Virus record (IMG/VR): IMGVR_UViG_3300017605_000517
Coordinates: 1-58,072 of that record
Direction: 5' to 3' (one strand)
Source: a virus
DNA length: 58,072 nucleotides
The translations under genes were made by a program, and so were the position numbers. The notes below the pieces were generated by a model. The model had not been told where the DNA came from and did not search any database. It was given only the letters and a program-made list of their open reading frames with translations. Positions 43,342 to 51,668 of this stretch are shown here, in pieces; position 1 is the stretch's first letter, and each line of letters opens with the position of its first letter.

Positions 43342-45403
43342 CGCTCTCTTCCTCGTCAAATGAACCGTCTTCTGGTTCCACGGCATGATAGTGCTTAGAC
43401 CGATTGACTCCAGATTTCTCGCGAATTCGCCCTCTCAGCAGAGCCTCGTCGCGTGCTTCCTCGATACGTCGTTCTGAGGCGCTACCTGCTCGTTCACGTA
43501 CCAACCGGGTGAGAGATTTCCAGGTTATCCCGTCATGGTCCATCACAAGAGAAATCAGCAAATCGGTCAGGCCGCTGGTTTTGGCCTCCGCTGGGTTGTG
43601 CTTGCCGAGGGTCATCCGCTTGGTTCCCTCGTTAAAAACCAGAGAACGTGCAGTCATGTCCTGCACACTCCGGCCCTCAACGGCAAGGAATCTTACTTTG
43701 TCCTGGCGTGTGAGCACCCAGCGCGCATCAGCCCAGTCATCGATCACGGTTGCGCCACGAGCGCGCTCCCGGCCCTCCTGCTGTTCACCCCTGCCCGTGT
43801 GTACGAGGTAGAACAATTCACCCACACCAGCCAGTTCTTTGATCTCGTCCAGCCGATGGAGCAGATTGAGCACAGCGCCATTGTCGTTCTCGTCTACACC
43901 GGCCATCCGGCACATGCGCGCGTGAGAGTCGACCACCCAGGTCTTCACACTACCGTCCTGCAGCCAGTTCACAGTCCACTGCTTGCCCACATCGGTGAGA
44001 ATGTTCACGCCATAACCACGGCCGGAGAGGACTACCAGGCGGTCAGCGTTTCCTAGACCGATTGGGTCTATGTAGCCGTCGAGGTCGGACATGGACATCT
44101 CTAGAGACCAGAAGCCGACACTGCCGTTACTCCCCGCACCGTTACCTTCTGTCTTGAACTCACCTAAGAACGGCTCGTTATCGACGAGGCACCTGATGAG
44201 GTTCACACCCAGGAGCGTTTTACCGGCCTTGTACTGCCCGGTGATGGTGACGTTCTGCCCGACCGCCGCAATGCCCTCCACGGCGTACTGGAGGGGTGGG
44301 CGAGGGGTTGCTATGTGATCGGACCACCGGTAGGAAACCTCAGCGGGGGGTGGCATGAACGAGCGCTGAGCGCGCATCTGTCGAGCGAGATCCTCAACGT
44401 CCAGAGCGCGCACCCGCTTGCGGGCAGAGGACAGCAGGCTGTCATCGGGTTCGTTGCCGCTGTCTTCGACAATCTCGAATACGTCCTCGACGATTTCCAG
44501 CGCTTCAACGGTGGGGTTGGCACTCAAACACCGGTCGATGTCCACATGCAGCGAGTACCCGCGCTCGGTTTCCTCCTTGTCCACACCAGCGGGGAACTCG
44601 GCCATGAGGGTATGGATCTGGTCAGCGGTGAGGCCTTTCTTGGACAGCCAGGATGCCACCTGGTACACCGCGCCGTGACGCGTGCCATACCTGCCCTGTG
44701 CCTCGTCGGTATCCATGGTGACCCTGCGCCGGATCTCCGAGCGTCCCAGCAGGTGTGAGACGTCTACGCGGTCAAATGCTCCATCGTTGGCGCCCTTGTC
44801 ATCAGTGATGACTACTTCTTTCCACACCTTGTTGTCGAGTAGTTTCTGCACTTCGGCTACCTGCCCGTTGAACGTCTGCTTGATGCCGACGCGTCCACCC
44901 TCGGGCTTGCGGTTGATGGTGCCAGGCAACCTGAGAAGAGCGTTGTCGGTGTGCTTGGCGTCGGCGTACAGGTAATCGCGCAGACCCGCGTTGAGACGTC
45001 GCCAGATGTCCAGGGTTTGGGCCTTGGGCAGTTTGACGTACACATGGACGTTGTCACCGCTGCCGCTAGAGATCACCATCGAGCTGATCTTGTTGATGCG
45101 CCGATGCACCAGGGAGACCTTGTCAGTGGGAACGTCTTGGAAGTCGACGTCAGCCCACAGCCACTGCAGGTGTGCACCGTCGCTCTTCATGCGGTCGGGT
45201 GATTTGCGCAGTGCTGGGCAGATGAACACGTCTCCTTTCCTATTGTGGTGTGCCCAGGATAGGAGCAGGTCACGATCCTCGGGCCAATGGAACGTCTGTT
45301 CTGACCATGCTCCTCCAGCACCGTTCTTGGCAGCGACAGCGGCGTAACCCTTATTCTTGGCGAACAGGAGATCTATGAACTGCTCACCTTGTTGATTTGC
45401 CAC
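43202..45403 (-). CDS. Primase-helicase (AEP primase plus RepA-like ATPase)
   Basis: The 733-residue protein has two enzymatic domains. The N-terminal ~250 residues are a prim-pol (AEP) type primase: LWADVDFQD (metal Asp pair) and VISSGSGDNVHVYVKL (second motif with S-x-G-x-x-x-H). Residues ~370-600 are a hexameric RecA-fold ATPase with Walker A TGQYKAGKT and Walker B-like VDSHARM, like RepA/DnaB-type helicases. A HTH-like stretch and a charged tail follow. The GTG at 45403 overlaps the regulator gene by 20 bases. It would unwind and prime the phage origin. Confidence 0.85.
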   Translation of the reverse strand: MANQQGEQFIDLLFAKNKGYAAVAAKNGAGGAWSEQTFHWPEDRDLLLSWAHHNRKGDVFICPALRKSPDRMKSDGAHLQWLWADVDFQDVPTDKVSLVHRRINKISSMVISSGSGDNVHVYVKLPKAQTLDIWRRLNAGLRDYLYADAKHTDNALLRLPGTINRKPEGGRVGIKQTFNGQVAEVQKLLDNKVWKEVVITDDKGANDGAFDRVDVSHLLGRSEIRRRVTMDTDEAQGRYGTRHGAVYQVASWLSKKGLTADQIHTLMAEFPAGVDKEETERGYSLHVDIDRCLSANPTVEALEIVEDVFEIVEDSGNEPDDSLLSSARKRVRALDVEDLARQMRAQRSFMPPPAEVSYRWSDHIATPRPPLQYAVEGIAAVGQNVTITGQYKAGKTLLGVNLIRCLVDNEPFLGEFKTEGNGAGSNGSVGFWSLEMSMSDLDGYIDPIGLGNADRLVVLSGRGYGVNILTDVGKQWTVNWLQDGSVKTWVVDSHARMCRMAGVDENDNGAVLNLLHRLDEIKELAGVGELFYLVHTGRGEQQEGRERARGATVIDDWADARWVLTRQDKVRFLAVEGRSVQDMTARSLVFNEGTKRMTLGKHNPAEAKTSGLTDLLISLVMDHDGITWKSLTRLVRERAGSASERRIEEARDEALLRGRIREKSGVNRSKHYHAVEPEDGSFDEEESGVTPEDGERDTGRDTRRATPRGVNPRDLTDAEVRSQMKRRNRGKKR

Positions 45404-45560
45404 GCCTGGTCTCCTGGTTCACCACAGTGGACACATACTGCTGAACGGCTTTGCTGGCAGACAGGCCGCGCTTGCGCATGAGGCGCACGAACACCGGCCA
45501 CTCTTCAGGATGTACATTGAGGCACGTCTGCTTCTGCCTGCGTTGGGTGGGTTGGGTCAT
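45384..45560 (-). CDS. Ribbon-helix-helix regulator, leaderless
   Basis: The 58-residue protein (MTQPTQRRQKQTCLNVHPEEWPVFVRLMRKRGLSASKAVQQYVSTVV...) has the strand-helix-helix pattern of CopG/Arc-type repressors, with a basic start and the strand QTCLNV that would enter the major groove. Its -10 box TACATT (45573-45568) ends 7 nt before the ATG and lies in the palindrome AATGTACATT, so it probably represses its own operon with the primase-helicase. Confidence 0.7.
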   Translation of the reverse strand: MTQPTQRRQKQTCLNVHPEEWPVFVRLMRKRGLSASKAVQQYVSTVVNQETRRGKSTR

Positions 45561-45567
45561 GCGTCAA

Positions 45568-45577
45568 AATGTACATT
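45568..45577. promoter_or_regulatory. Palindromic operator AATGTACATT over a -10 box
   Basis: A perfect 10-bp palindrome overlapping the -10 (TACATT) of the ribbon-helix-helix gene. ATGTACAT recurs at 45510-45517 and 45701-45708, flanking the divergent region. These are likely binding sites of that regulator. Confidence 0.6.
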
Positions 45578-45655
45578 GGACATCGGCCTTGATCCCAATG
45601 CTCCGGGTGCGGTGGTATTGTCCCGGCGCATCAACACACACCAGGGAGTCAGGGC

Positions 45656-46171
45656 ATGCCACCTACGTTGAGAGAATTGTTAGATGACCCGGTTTACCGG
45701 ATGTACATCTTGCGCGTTCCGAAGATCCCAGACAACATCGCTTGGGGTGACCCCTGGATGGTGTGGGCAGTGACGCATGAGAACCGGTGGGGTAAGCGGT
45801 TGTTCGCTACGTATGCCGAGGCATGGGCGAAGACGGTAGAACTGTACAAGCAGCCGGACAAGTTCCGTGACGTGGCGCTGGTTTCTCGGCGTATGCTGTT
45901 TCCTCCGCCCAATCGGCTGATGTGGAAGGGTCGGCTGTACGCCTGGTGTTCCAGGTGCCGGAGACCCAGCGAGTTCCGCTTGCGTGCGCCGGACCATCAC
46001 GCGCTACGCGGTCAGGCTACGCTGACAGATGACAACAGCCAGCGGTGTTATTACTGTGGCATTCGCAAGGTGGCTATGCCGGAGTACTTCCCCGGATGGG
46101 ATGCCGATGCCGCTCGGCAGGCTGTCGAAGATCGTAAAAAGCGACGTGAGGAAAGGAGCAAGCGAAAGTGA
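45656..46171 (+). CDS. Zinc-ribbon protein, first gene of the rightward arm
   Basis: The 171-residue protein has a mixed N-terminal part (MPPTLRELLDDPVYRMYILRVPKIPDNIAWGDPWMVWAVTHENRWGKRLFATYAEAWAKTVELYK) and a zinc ribbon (AWCSRCRRPSEFRLRAPDHHALRGQATLTDDNSQRCYYCGIRK), ending with a basic helix. Similar proteins occur in actinophages without known function. The ATG follows GTCAGGGC directly, the same octamer as in the early leaders, but no -10 box lies at the usual distance. Confidence 0.7.
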   Translation: MPPTLRELLDDPVYRMYILRVPKIPDNIAWGDPWMVWAVTHENRWGKRLFATYAEAWAKTVELYKQPDKFRDVALVSRRMLFPPPNRLMWKGRLYAWCSRCRRPSEFRLRAPDHHALRGQATLTDDNSQRCYYCGIRKVAMPEYFPGWDADAARQAVEDRKKRREERSKRK

Positions 46172-46398
46172 AGACGTACCTGGTTACAGTGAAACTGGCT
46201 AAGAATCCCGACCATGACCCCCATCGTAAGGTGATTGGTCCGTGCCCCCTGAATGGGGATGAGGCGAAGATCTGCACCGACACCACGGGTGAGCATCACA
46301 CCATCATGGTTCAGGCCATGGGGTATGAGGCCGCGCGTATCAACACATTGAAAGCCTATCCAGAGGCCAAACACGTCACTCGCATCGAGGAGATGTAA
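46168..46398 (+). CDS. Small hypothetical protein
   Basis: The GTG at 46168 overlaps the upstream stop and follows AAAGGAGCAAGC. The 76-residue product (MKTYLVTVKLAKNPDHDPHRKVIGPCPLNGDEAKICTDTTGEHHTIMVQAMGYEAARINTLKAYPEAKHVTRIEEM) has two strands, a C/H-rich middle and a helix. Not recognised. Confidence 0.65.
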   Translation: MKTYLVTVKLAKNPDHDPHRKVIGPCPLNGDEAKICTDTTGEHHTIMVQAMGYEAARINTLKAYPEAKHVTRIEEM

Positions 46399-46450
46399 CC
46401 GCTCTCGATATAGTGATCTAGTAGCCTAGAGTTCCCAGAAGAGAGGACTA

Positions 46451-46654
46451 ATGAGAGCCCGTATCATGTTCCGCAATGGTGCTGACGTCATTGTGGAGAT
46501 TGAGCATTTGAACCTGACCTACAACAACCAGGGGGAGCTTATCGGGATTAAGTGTGAGAGTCCCGAGAAAGGTCACGGGGAATACCTTCAATGGATTGAT
46601 CCCCGGTCTGTCATGTGCGTGACCAACTTCTTTGAGGAGCACAGGCCAAAGTGA
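46451..46654 (+). CDS. Small hypothetical protein
   Basis: The ATG at 46451 follows AGAAGAGAGG; 67 residues. Beta-rich (MRARIMFRNGADVIVEIEHLNLTYNNQGELIGIKCESPEKGHGEYLQWIDPRSVMCVTNFFEEH). Not recognised. It overlaps the next gene's GTG by four bases. Confidence 0.65.
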   Translation: MRARIMFRNGADVIVEIEHLNLTYNNQGELIGIKCESPEKGHGEYLQWIDPRSVMCVTNFFEEHRPK

Positions 46655-46986
46655 AGTTCAAAAAGACCGAGATTCCCAACCATGAGTATATGATCGGGTG
46701 CTCAACTGCTGAGTGGGTGATGATAAAGGCTGCCCTCCAGGAAGTATCCAATATGCTTAAGGGGCACTGTGATCACCCAGATGAGCTAAGACTTTATGCT
46801 CTTACTAGGGTGATGTACGCAGAGATGGAGGAATTCAGCAGTGTCAACCGGCACGTACCGCTTCAAGACGAAGCCTTACCGTCACCAGGTCCGGGGAGTC
46901 AAGTTCGCGTTCCGGCAGTGGCATCAGGGGTTGGGAGCGGCGCTGCTGTTCGATCCTCGAACGGGGAAGACCAAGACGTCAATTGA
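46651..46986 (+). CDS. Small helical protein with long overlap
   Basis: The first ~65 residues (MKFKKTEIPNHEYMIGCSTAEWVMIKAALQEVSNMLKGHCDHPDELRLYALTRVMYAEMEEF) form a helical domain. The last ~45 residues, beginning SSVNRHVPLQDE, overlap the helicase gene by 146 bases in another frame and are probably not conserved. Either the overlap is real or a small indel displaced the true stop. Function is unknown. Confidence 0.55.
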   Translation: MKFKKTEIPNHEYMIGCSTAEWVMIKAALQEVSNMLKGHCDHPDELRLYALTRVMYAEMEEFSSVNRHVPLQDEALPSPGPGSQVRVPAVASGVGSGAAVRSSNGEDQDVN

Positions 46987-48430
46987 CGCGATAGGCGCAC
47001 TGCACCTAAAGCACGGTATAAGACGAGTCCTCGTAATATGTCCTAACCGTGTGATGGGGACGTGGGTGCAGGAATTCCTCACCCACTCTCCATTGCATGT
47101 GCAGTGTGTCATCTGGGATGCCAAGGGAAGGCGTCGGGCGTTACCCAAGACGGTGACCCCCTATGACATCCAGGTGGTTGTGGTCAACTTCGAAGCGTTT
47201 GCCACTCCCGGCAAACGTCTTCCTTCTGGCCGAAGATCGAAGTCAACAGGACGATTCGCCACCCGTAAGAAAATCTTGACCTGGTTGGGGGACACACCAG
47301 CCGCCTGCATCATTGACGAGGGTCACAAGATAAAGTCGGCATCCGGTAAGGCGTCAAACCTCATAGTGTCCATGCGCAAGAACTTCAGGTACCGATTACT
47401 ACTGACCGGTACGCCGATAACCAAGGCGCATCGTGCACACGACATCTACATGCAGTGGCAGTGGGTCAACCCCTCGCGGTTCAAGCGGTGGGGTGCCACG
47501 GCTGAGGAGTTCCGCAACCACGTCGGGGTATGGCGGGAACATCTCGGGTTCCCCGTATGGGTCCGTGCGCGTAAACAAGGACTGGAGGAGATGCGCCGGG
47601 GTATGCACCGTGATGCGATGGTAGTGCGCCGGGAGGATTGCTTTGACCTACCCGATAAACTGCCCGATCGGTTCATCCCCATCAAGTTGAGCACGAAGAC
47701 ACGCCGTGCATACAACGACATGGCCGAGACAATGATCGCTGAAATTGAGGAGGGGTTGATCGCAGAGGCCTCAATCCCGATCGTGGTTGCTCTGCGCCTG
47801 CAGCAAATCACCTCGGGGTTTGTCGGCATCAAGGAACCTCGGCGGATGTTCAACTCCCGCACCCGAAAGTATGAAGACAAGATGGTGTCGCTAGCACACC
47901 GCCTCGGTACCGAGAAACTGAACGCCCTCGAAGACCTGTTGGTTGATGAGTACCTCGAGCGAGACATAGACGAGAAGTTGGTGGTGTGCGCCAAGTACAT
48001 ACGTGACCTGAACGACATCACCAAGTTGATAACAAAACTCGAGATTCCGCAATTCACCATCCGGGGAGGCATGACCCGAGCGGAGTCAGACGAACAGATC
48101 AGGTTGTTCAAGAAACACAACAGAATAGGGGTCATGCTGGTGCAGCCGGATGCGGCAAGCCTCGGCATTGACCTGTCAACAGCGTCACACATGGTGTGGT
48201 ATTCGCTGACCAACTCCTGGGTGAACTGGACTCAGTGTTGTGATCGGACCGCGCTGAGTAGTAGAGCAACTCAGAACACATATCTGCAGGTACCTGGCAG
48301 TATAGACGAGTTGCTATATCGGTCGCTGATCAATGATACTAACGTCGCGCGATACATCTTAAAACGGCCTGGAGAGTTGAGGTTGAAAAGTGAAAAACGT
48401 GATAGTCGAGGGACCGGACGGAGCCGGTAA
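46841..48430 (+). CDS. SNF2-type DNA helicase
   Basis: The 529-residue superfamily 2 protein has Walker A (DPRTGKTKTS, motif I), DEGH (IIDEGHKIK, motif II), LLTGTPI (motif III), and a C-terminal half with VVCAKYIRDL, LVQPDAASLGIDL and WTQCCDRTAL (motifs IV to VI, with QCCDR instead of QxxGR). It resembles phage SNF2-like helicases of replication operons. A role in unwinding or remodelling phage DNA is inferred. The start GTG at 46841 overlaps the upstream gene by 146 bases. Confidence 0.85.
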   Translation: MSTGTYRFKTKPYRHQVRGVKFAFRQWHQGLGAALLFDPRTGKTKTSIDAIGALHLKHGIRRVLVICPNRVMGTWVQEFLTHSPLHVQCVIWDAKGRRRALPKTVTPYDIQVVVVNFEAFATPGKRLPSGRRSKSTGRFATRKKILTWLGDTPAACIIDEGHKIKSASGKASNLIVSMRKNFRYRLLLTGTPITKAHRAHDIYMQWQWVNPSRFKRWGATAEEFRNHVGVWREHLGFPVWVRARKQGLEEMRRGMHRDAMVVRREDCFDLPDKLPDRFIPIKLSTKTRRAYNDMAETMIAEIEEGLIAEASIPIVVALRLQQITSGFVGIKEPRRMFNSRTRKYEDKMVSLAHRLGTEKLNALEDLLVDEYLERDIDEKLVVCAKYIRDLNDITKLITKLEIPQFTIRGGMTRAESDEQIRLFKKHNRIGVMLVQPDAASLGIDLSTASHMVWYSLTNSWVNWTQCCDRTALSSRATQNTYLQVPGSIDELLYRSLINDTNVARYILKRPGELRLKSEKRDSRGTGRSR

Positions 48431-48920
48431 GTCAACCCTAGTGAGCTACCTCTCACAAGCCCTGGATCTGAAGGTTCACACCCGCGCATCCAGCAGCAAG
48501 GATGGTCCGGTTGAGGACCTGGCCGAATGGGTGACCGAGCAATTCAGGTGGCACGAAGACACGGGGATGGCCACAATCTACGATCGACACCCGATCATCA
48601 GCGAACCCATCTATGGACCAGCAATCCGAAACAAGACTCGTCCCAAGTTTGATGACGAGGCCTGGATCAGGCTTGTTAAAGCCGAGTTGTATAAGACCTC
48701 GGTGGTGGTGTGGTGCCGTCCTCCGATTGAGGTTGTGTCCGCCAACGTGACCGATTCCATGCACGAGCAAATGCACGGAGTCCTGGCCAATATCGGTAGG
48801 GTGTATACGGAATACACCATGGCCTACTTCCGGTGGCGTGGTGATAAACGGATGTACAACTACAAGACCAACGCAGAATCTGAGTTGGCTGCGGACCTGA
48901 AGAGGATGATCGAACAATGA
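48390..48920 (+). CDS. Thymidylate-kinase-like dNMP kinase
   Basis: The 176-residue protein starts with VIVEGPDGAGKSTLVS (P-loop, residues ~5-19). YDRHPIISE (residues ~67-75) matches the DR motif of the thymidylate kinase family and the C-terminal half is helical with TVNDK-type charges. It transfers a phosphate to a dNMP, perhaps 5-hydroxymethyl-dCMP in this context, as T4 gp1 does. It overlaps the helicase gene by 41 bases and the next gene by four. Confidence 0.75.
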   Translation: MKNVIVEGPDGAGKSTLVSYLSQALDLKVHTRASSSKDGPVEDLAEWVTEQFRWHEDTGMATIYDRHPIISEPIYGPAIRNKTRPKFDDEAWIRLVKAELYKTSVVVWCRPPIEVVSANVTDSMHEQMHGVLANIGRVYTEYTMAYFRWRGDKRMYNYKTNAESELAADLKRMIEQ

Positions 48921-49579
48921 CCACGACTAGCCTTTGCACCGATCCCGAGCACGCCAACCTGAAGGCATTCATGGAACCGGCTGACCGCCTGGGAAACATG
49001 TTCACGGAGCAGGGGAATCTCCAGCGGTTACTGGGTCGCAACGTCGCAACGATGACCCCTGATGAGTTGGCCTCGTATCGGGTGGAGATGGCCTTCGCTA
49101 TGACCGACGAACTCCACGAGGCGATGAATGAGACCGGATGGAAGTCCTGGGCATCCTCCCGTCATGTGAACGAGGAAGAGATCAAAGATGAGCTGGCTGA
49201 TACTTGGTTGTTCCTGCTCAATCTCATGCTGTCGGTCGGTATGACTGCCGAGGACCTGTTCACTCGGTATGCCCAGAAGCGAATCAAGGCTGAGCGCCGA
49301 TTGGCTAACAAATATCAGGGTACTGAGAAGTGTCCGACGTGTAAGCGCGCCTATGACAACGATGCGGTGAAGTGCACACCACCAAATGTCTGCGCGTATG
49401 TGGTGGAAGATGAGTCCTTCAATCCCGATCAGCAGTGCGCGCGATGCAAGCACGACTTCGCGGACACTCACTGCGTGGCGGCTACCGGCCAGGGGTTCGG
49501 GTGGTGTGACACCCGTAAGGTGTCGTTTGACATCGCCGGTCATGTTGTAGGCGAGAAGACTGATGCTCAACTCGTTTGA
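48917..49579 (+). CDS. All-alpha NTP pyrophosphohydrolase with zinc fingers
   Basis: The 220-residue protein has two parts. Residues ~45-130 contain DELHEA (E65, E68) and EEIKDELADTWLFLLNLMLSVGM (E92, D95), the ExxE...ExxD metal motifs of the MazG/dUTPase_2 family. Residues ~138-215 have CPTCKRAYDNDAVKC...C and CARCKHDFADTHC...WC, two zinc ribbons. It could convert dCTP or dUTP to monophosphate, like T4 gp56. It is coupled to both neighbours. Confidence 0.75.
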   Translation: MTTTSLCTDPEHANLKAFMEPADRLGNMFTEQGNLQRLLGRNVATMTPDELASYRVEMAFAMTDELHEAMNETGWKSWASSRHVNEEEIKDELADTWLFLLNLMLSVGMTAEDLFTRYAQKRIKAERRLANKYQGTEKCPTCKRAYDNDAVKCTPPNVCAYVVEDESFNPDQQCARCKHDFADTHCVAATGQGFGWCDTRKVSFDIAGHVVGEKTDAQLV

Positions 49580-50546
49580 GTATAGTGGTGTGGTGGAGAT
49601 GCACGACGTTACTTGTCGTGCTCTCTTCCGTGGTCGACTAGGAACCGACTACAACTGGTCGGGATCATCCGAGGTGGGGCTGGACAATGTCACGCTGGGG
49701 GTGCGATCATTCGCCACCCCCACCTATGACTTGTCTCGTCTGTGGTTGACGCAGTCGCGCTGGAACACGATGGTTCGACAGTACATCAATCCCGAGGCAC
49801 TTGACGACACACTCGGCATGGTGCAGACCCACCTGGCCAAGTCCAAGCGCAAGTCAGGTACCGCAACGCTACGGATGATGCCGACCGATGAGGAGATGGA
49901 CGAACCCAGCGAGGAAGTGGTTGACCTCCAAACCAACCTAGTGCAGGGTAAGAAATCTGGTCGCCAGGTCCGGCGCAGGTGGGGGTCATGCATGCTGGCG
50001 ATGACCTACCGTAATGTGCCACACCCCACAGTAACCTTGACCAGTCGAACAACCTACTTCGGGTACCTGGCAATCATGGACGCGATGGTAGCCAATGTAT
50101 TCGCCCAGAAGTGCGGAGAGATCACGGGGTTTGATCCGGCTGAGATGCGGTTCGTGTGGCACATCAACCTGGCTCAGTACCACGGCTTCCGATCTCTGGC
50201 ATTCCCGGCAGGTGACAAGCATTTTCTTGATCGTTTAAATACGTATGTGGACGATAACCGGGCATGGGCAGTAGCGAAGAAACAAGGGCGTATCGGTCTT
50301 CTGAGAACCTTGACTGGGTACCGGCGTATCCTCAAGTCCGATCGCGCAGGCGTGCTGTATGGCGATGAATCCTTCTCATCTTTCTGCCGGGTACGTCGTC
50401 GTTTCCATACCGAGATCTTGGGGTACGAATACGCACAGCAGTTTAACGGAGGATCACGGATCGGGGGAGAACACGGGGTGAACGCCTTCAGGCCGGTACC
50501 CAAGTTGTTAGCCAAAACACTTAACTTCTCAGCGATCGGGAGATAG
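49563..50546 (+). CDS. Divergent thymidylate-synthase-fold protein (Asp variant)
   Basis: The 327-residue protein aligns with the TS core by position and spacing: RRRWGSCMLAMTYR (C143 at the catalytic Cys position), TLTSRTTYFGYLAIMDAM (S161/R162 for the TS RS pair; D173 eleven residues later where TS has Asn177), and AQKCGEITG...RFVWHINLAQYHG (matching AQQC...FVWTGGDTHLY). This is a TS-fold homolog with Asp, suggesting a cytosine substrate, but several active-site positions differ, so its reaction is unproven. The ATG overlaps the upstream gene by 17 bases. Confidence 0.6.
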   Translation: MLNSFEYSGVVEMHDVTCRALFRGRLGTDYNWSGSSEVGLDNVTLGVRSFATPTYDLSRLWLTQSRWNTMVRQYINPEALDDTLGMVQTHLAKSKRKSGTATLRMMPTDEEMDEPSEEVVDLQTNLVQGKKSGRQVRRRWGSCMLAMTYRNVPHPTVTLTSRTTYFGYLAIMDAMVANVFAQKCGEITGFDPAEMRFVWHINLAQYHGFRSLAFPAGDKHFLDRLNTYVDDNRAWAVAKKQGRIGLLRTLTGYRRILKSDRAGVLYGDESFSSFCRVRRRFHTEILGYEYAQQFNGGSRIGGEHGVNAFRPVPKLLAKTLNFSAIGR

Positions 50547-50548
50547 AC

Positions 50549-50794
50549 ATGGTCATGCTCACAGCCGCAGAGCTGGAAGCCAAGCGAGAGGAATTGCTCC
50601 GGCAGTTCAATGAGTACACCACCCAGGTGAAAGATGGCCTGGATGCGGTAAGCGAGGCGCTAGGTTTTGGGGAGTACGCACGTGCCTGCTCGCTCATGAA
50701 CACCGTCAGTGCACACCAAGCTCAGGCGTCCGTCAGGATGCGTGCTGTCCTTGTCAAGAACGGGTTCGTAGTTAGGGAGCGTTCCGATGCTTAA
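50549..50794 (+). CDS. Small helical protein between the TS-fold genes
   Basis: The ATG at 50549 follows GGGAGATAGAC. The 81-residue helical protein (TAAELEAKREELLRQFNEYTTQVKDGLDAVSEALGFGEYARACSLMNTVSAHQAQASVRMRAVLVKNGF) has no enzymatic motif. It may be a binding partner or cofactor of the two TS-fold proteins. It overlaps the next gene by eight bases. Confidence 0.65.
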   Translation: MVMLTAAELEAKREELLRQFNEYTTQVKDGLDAVSEALGFGEYARACSLMNTVSAHQAQASVRMRAVLVKNGFVVRERSDA

Positions 50795-51668
50795 CTTTGA
50801 TCAGCCCCACCCCCTCACGCAATACCAGTATCAGGGAACCATGCGATATCTCGCCAGTGCCCTTATGCGTGAGAAGCCTTTCAACATTGGAGAGTGGCAG
50901 TCTACCGATATATCGCAATCCCCGCTGCACGCGACACATGAACTGTTAGATACGGTTATCAAGTTCGATATCCCGCAGACCCAGTCAGAACTGGCTGACG
51001 CCCTGGTTCCCTACCTCAACCTGGATTGGTCAGAAGAGCACTTCGGGGAGCGCGTCGGTGGTATGCCCGTCAACCCCCCTCCCTCTCACGAGCGCTGGCC
51101 ATGGGCACGCCACAACGGCAATCACCAGAATGGGGAACAGCAGCAGTTCGCCCACACCTACCCCGAACGCATGTGGCCTAAACGTGCAGGGGCAGGCCAA
51201 TACTACTCGATGGGGGTAAGTCGTCCCAATCTCTTTGGTGTTCGATTCGAGTATGGTGATCTGCGAGACGTTGTGGATCTACTGCTTCGGTCACCGATGA
51301 CGCGTCAAGCGTACCTGCCCATATGGTTCCCGGAGGACACTGGGGCACACCACCGCCAGCGGGTACCGTGCACCCTTGGCTACCACTTCATGATTCGACA
51401 GGGTCAGTTGTCGTGCCGGTACTACATGCGATCGTGTGACCTGATCCGGCACTTCACCGATGACGTGTACCTGGCCGGTCGACTCATGCAGTGGGTCACC
51501 GATCAGTACAATGAGGCCAATCGCGAGGCGCAGTGGACCAACGAGATCCCTTACCAAATAGTTCCGAATCTCAAGCCCGGTCTCCTGACGATGTACATCT
51601 CCTCGCTGCACGCGTTCACGGGGGACCAGTGGCGGCTTAAGCAGATGATAAAGGAGCCAACGACATGA
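50787..51668 (+). CDS. Predicted dCMP hydroxymethylase (TS fold with Asp in place of Asn)
   Basis: The 293-residue protein is a clear TS-family member: RQRVPCTLGYHFMIRQGQLSCRYYMRSCD matches TS LPPCHxxxQF...LSC...QRSCD, with C195 the nucleophile and R215/S216/D218 the phosphate-binding set. Eleven residues after R215 is D226, where TS has the Asn that reads dUMP; T4 dCMP hydroxymethylase has Asp there. It would convert dCMP to 5-hydroxymethyl-dCMP with methylene-tetrahydrofolate. The start is after GGGAGCG. The product awaits proof. Confidence 0.7.
   Translation: MLNFDQPHPLTQYQYQGTMRYLASALMREKPFNIGEWQSTDISQSPLHATHELLDTVIKFDIPQTQSELADALVPYLNLDWSEEHFGERVGGMPVNPPPSHERWPWARHNGNHQNGEQQQFAHTYPERMWPKRAGAGQYYSMGVSRPNLFGVRFEYGDLRDVVDLLLRSPMTRQAYLPIWFPEDTGAHHRQRVPCTLGYHFMIRQGQLSCRYYMRSCDLIRHFTDDVYLAGRLMQWVTDQYNEANREAQWTNEIPYQIVPNLKPGLLTMYISSLHAFTGDQWRLKQMIKEPTT

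Noticed and set aside
50787-51668. Ordinary ThyA thymidylate synthase
   Set aside because: Asp replaces the dUMP-binding Asn and the PCH motif is PCT; ThyX is already encoded.
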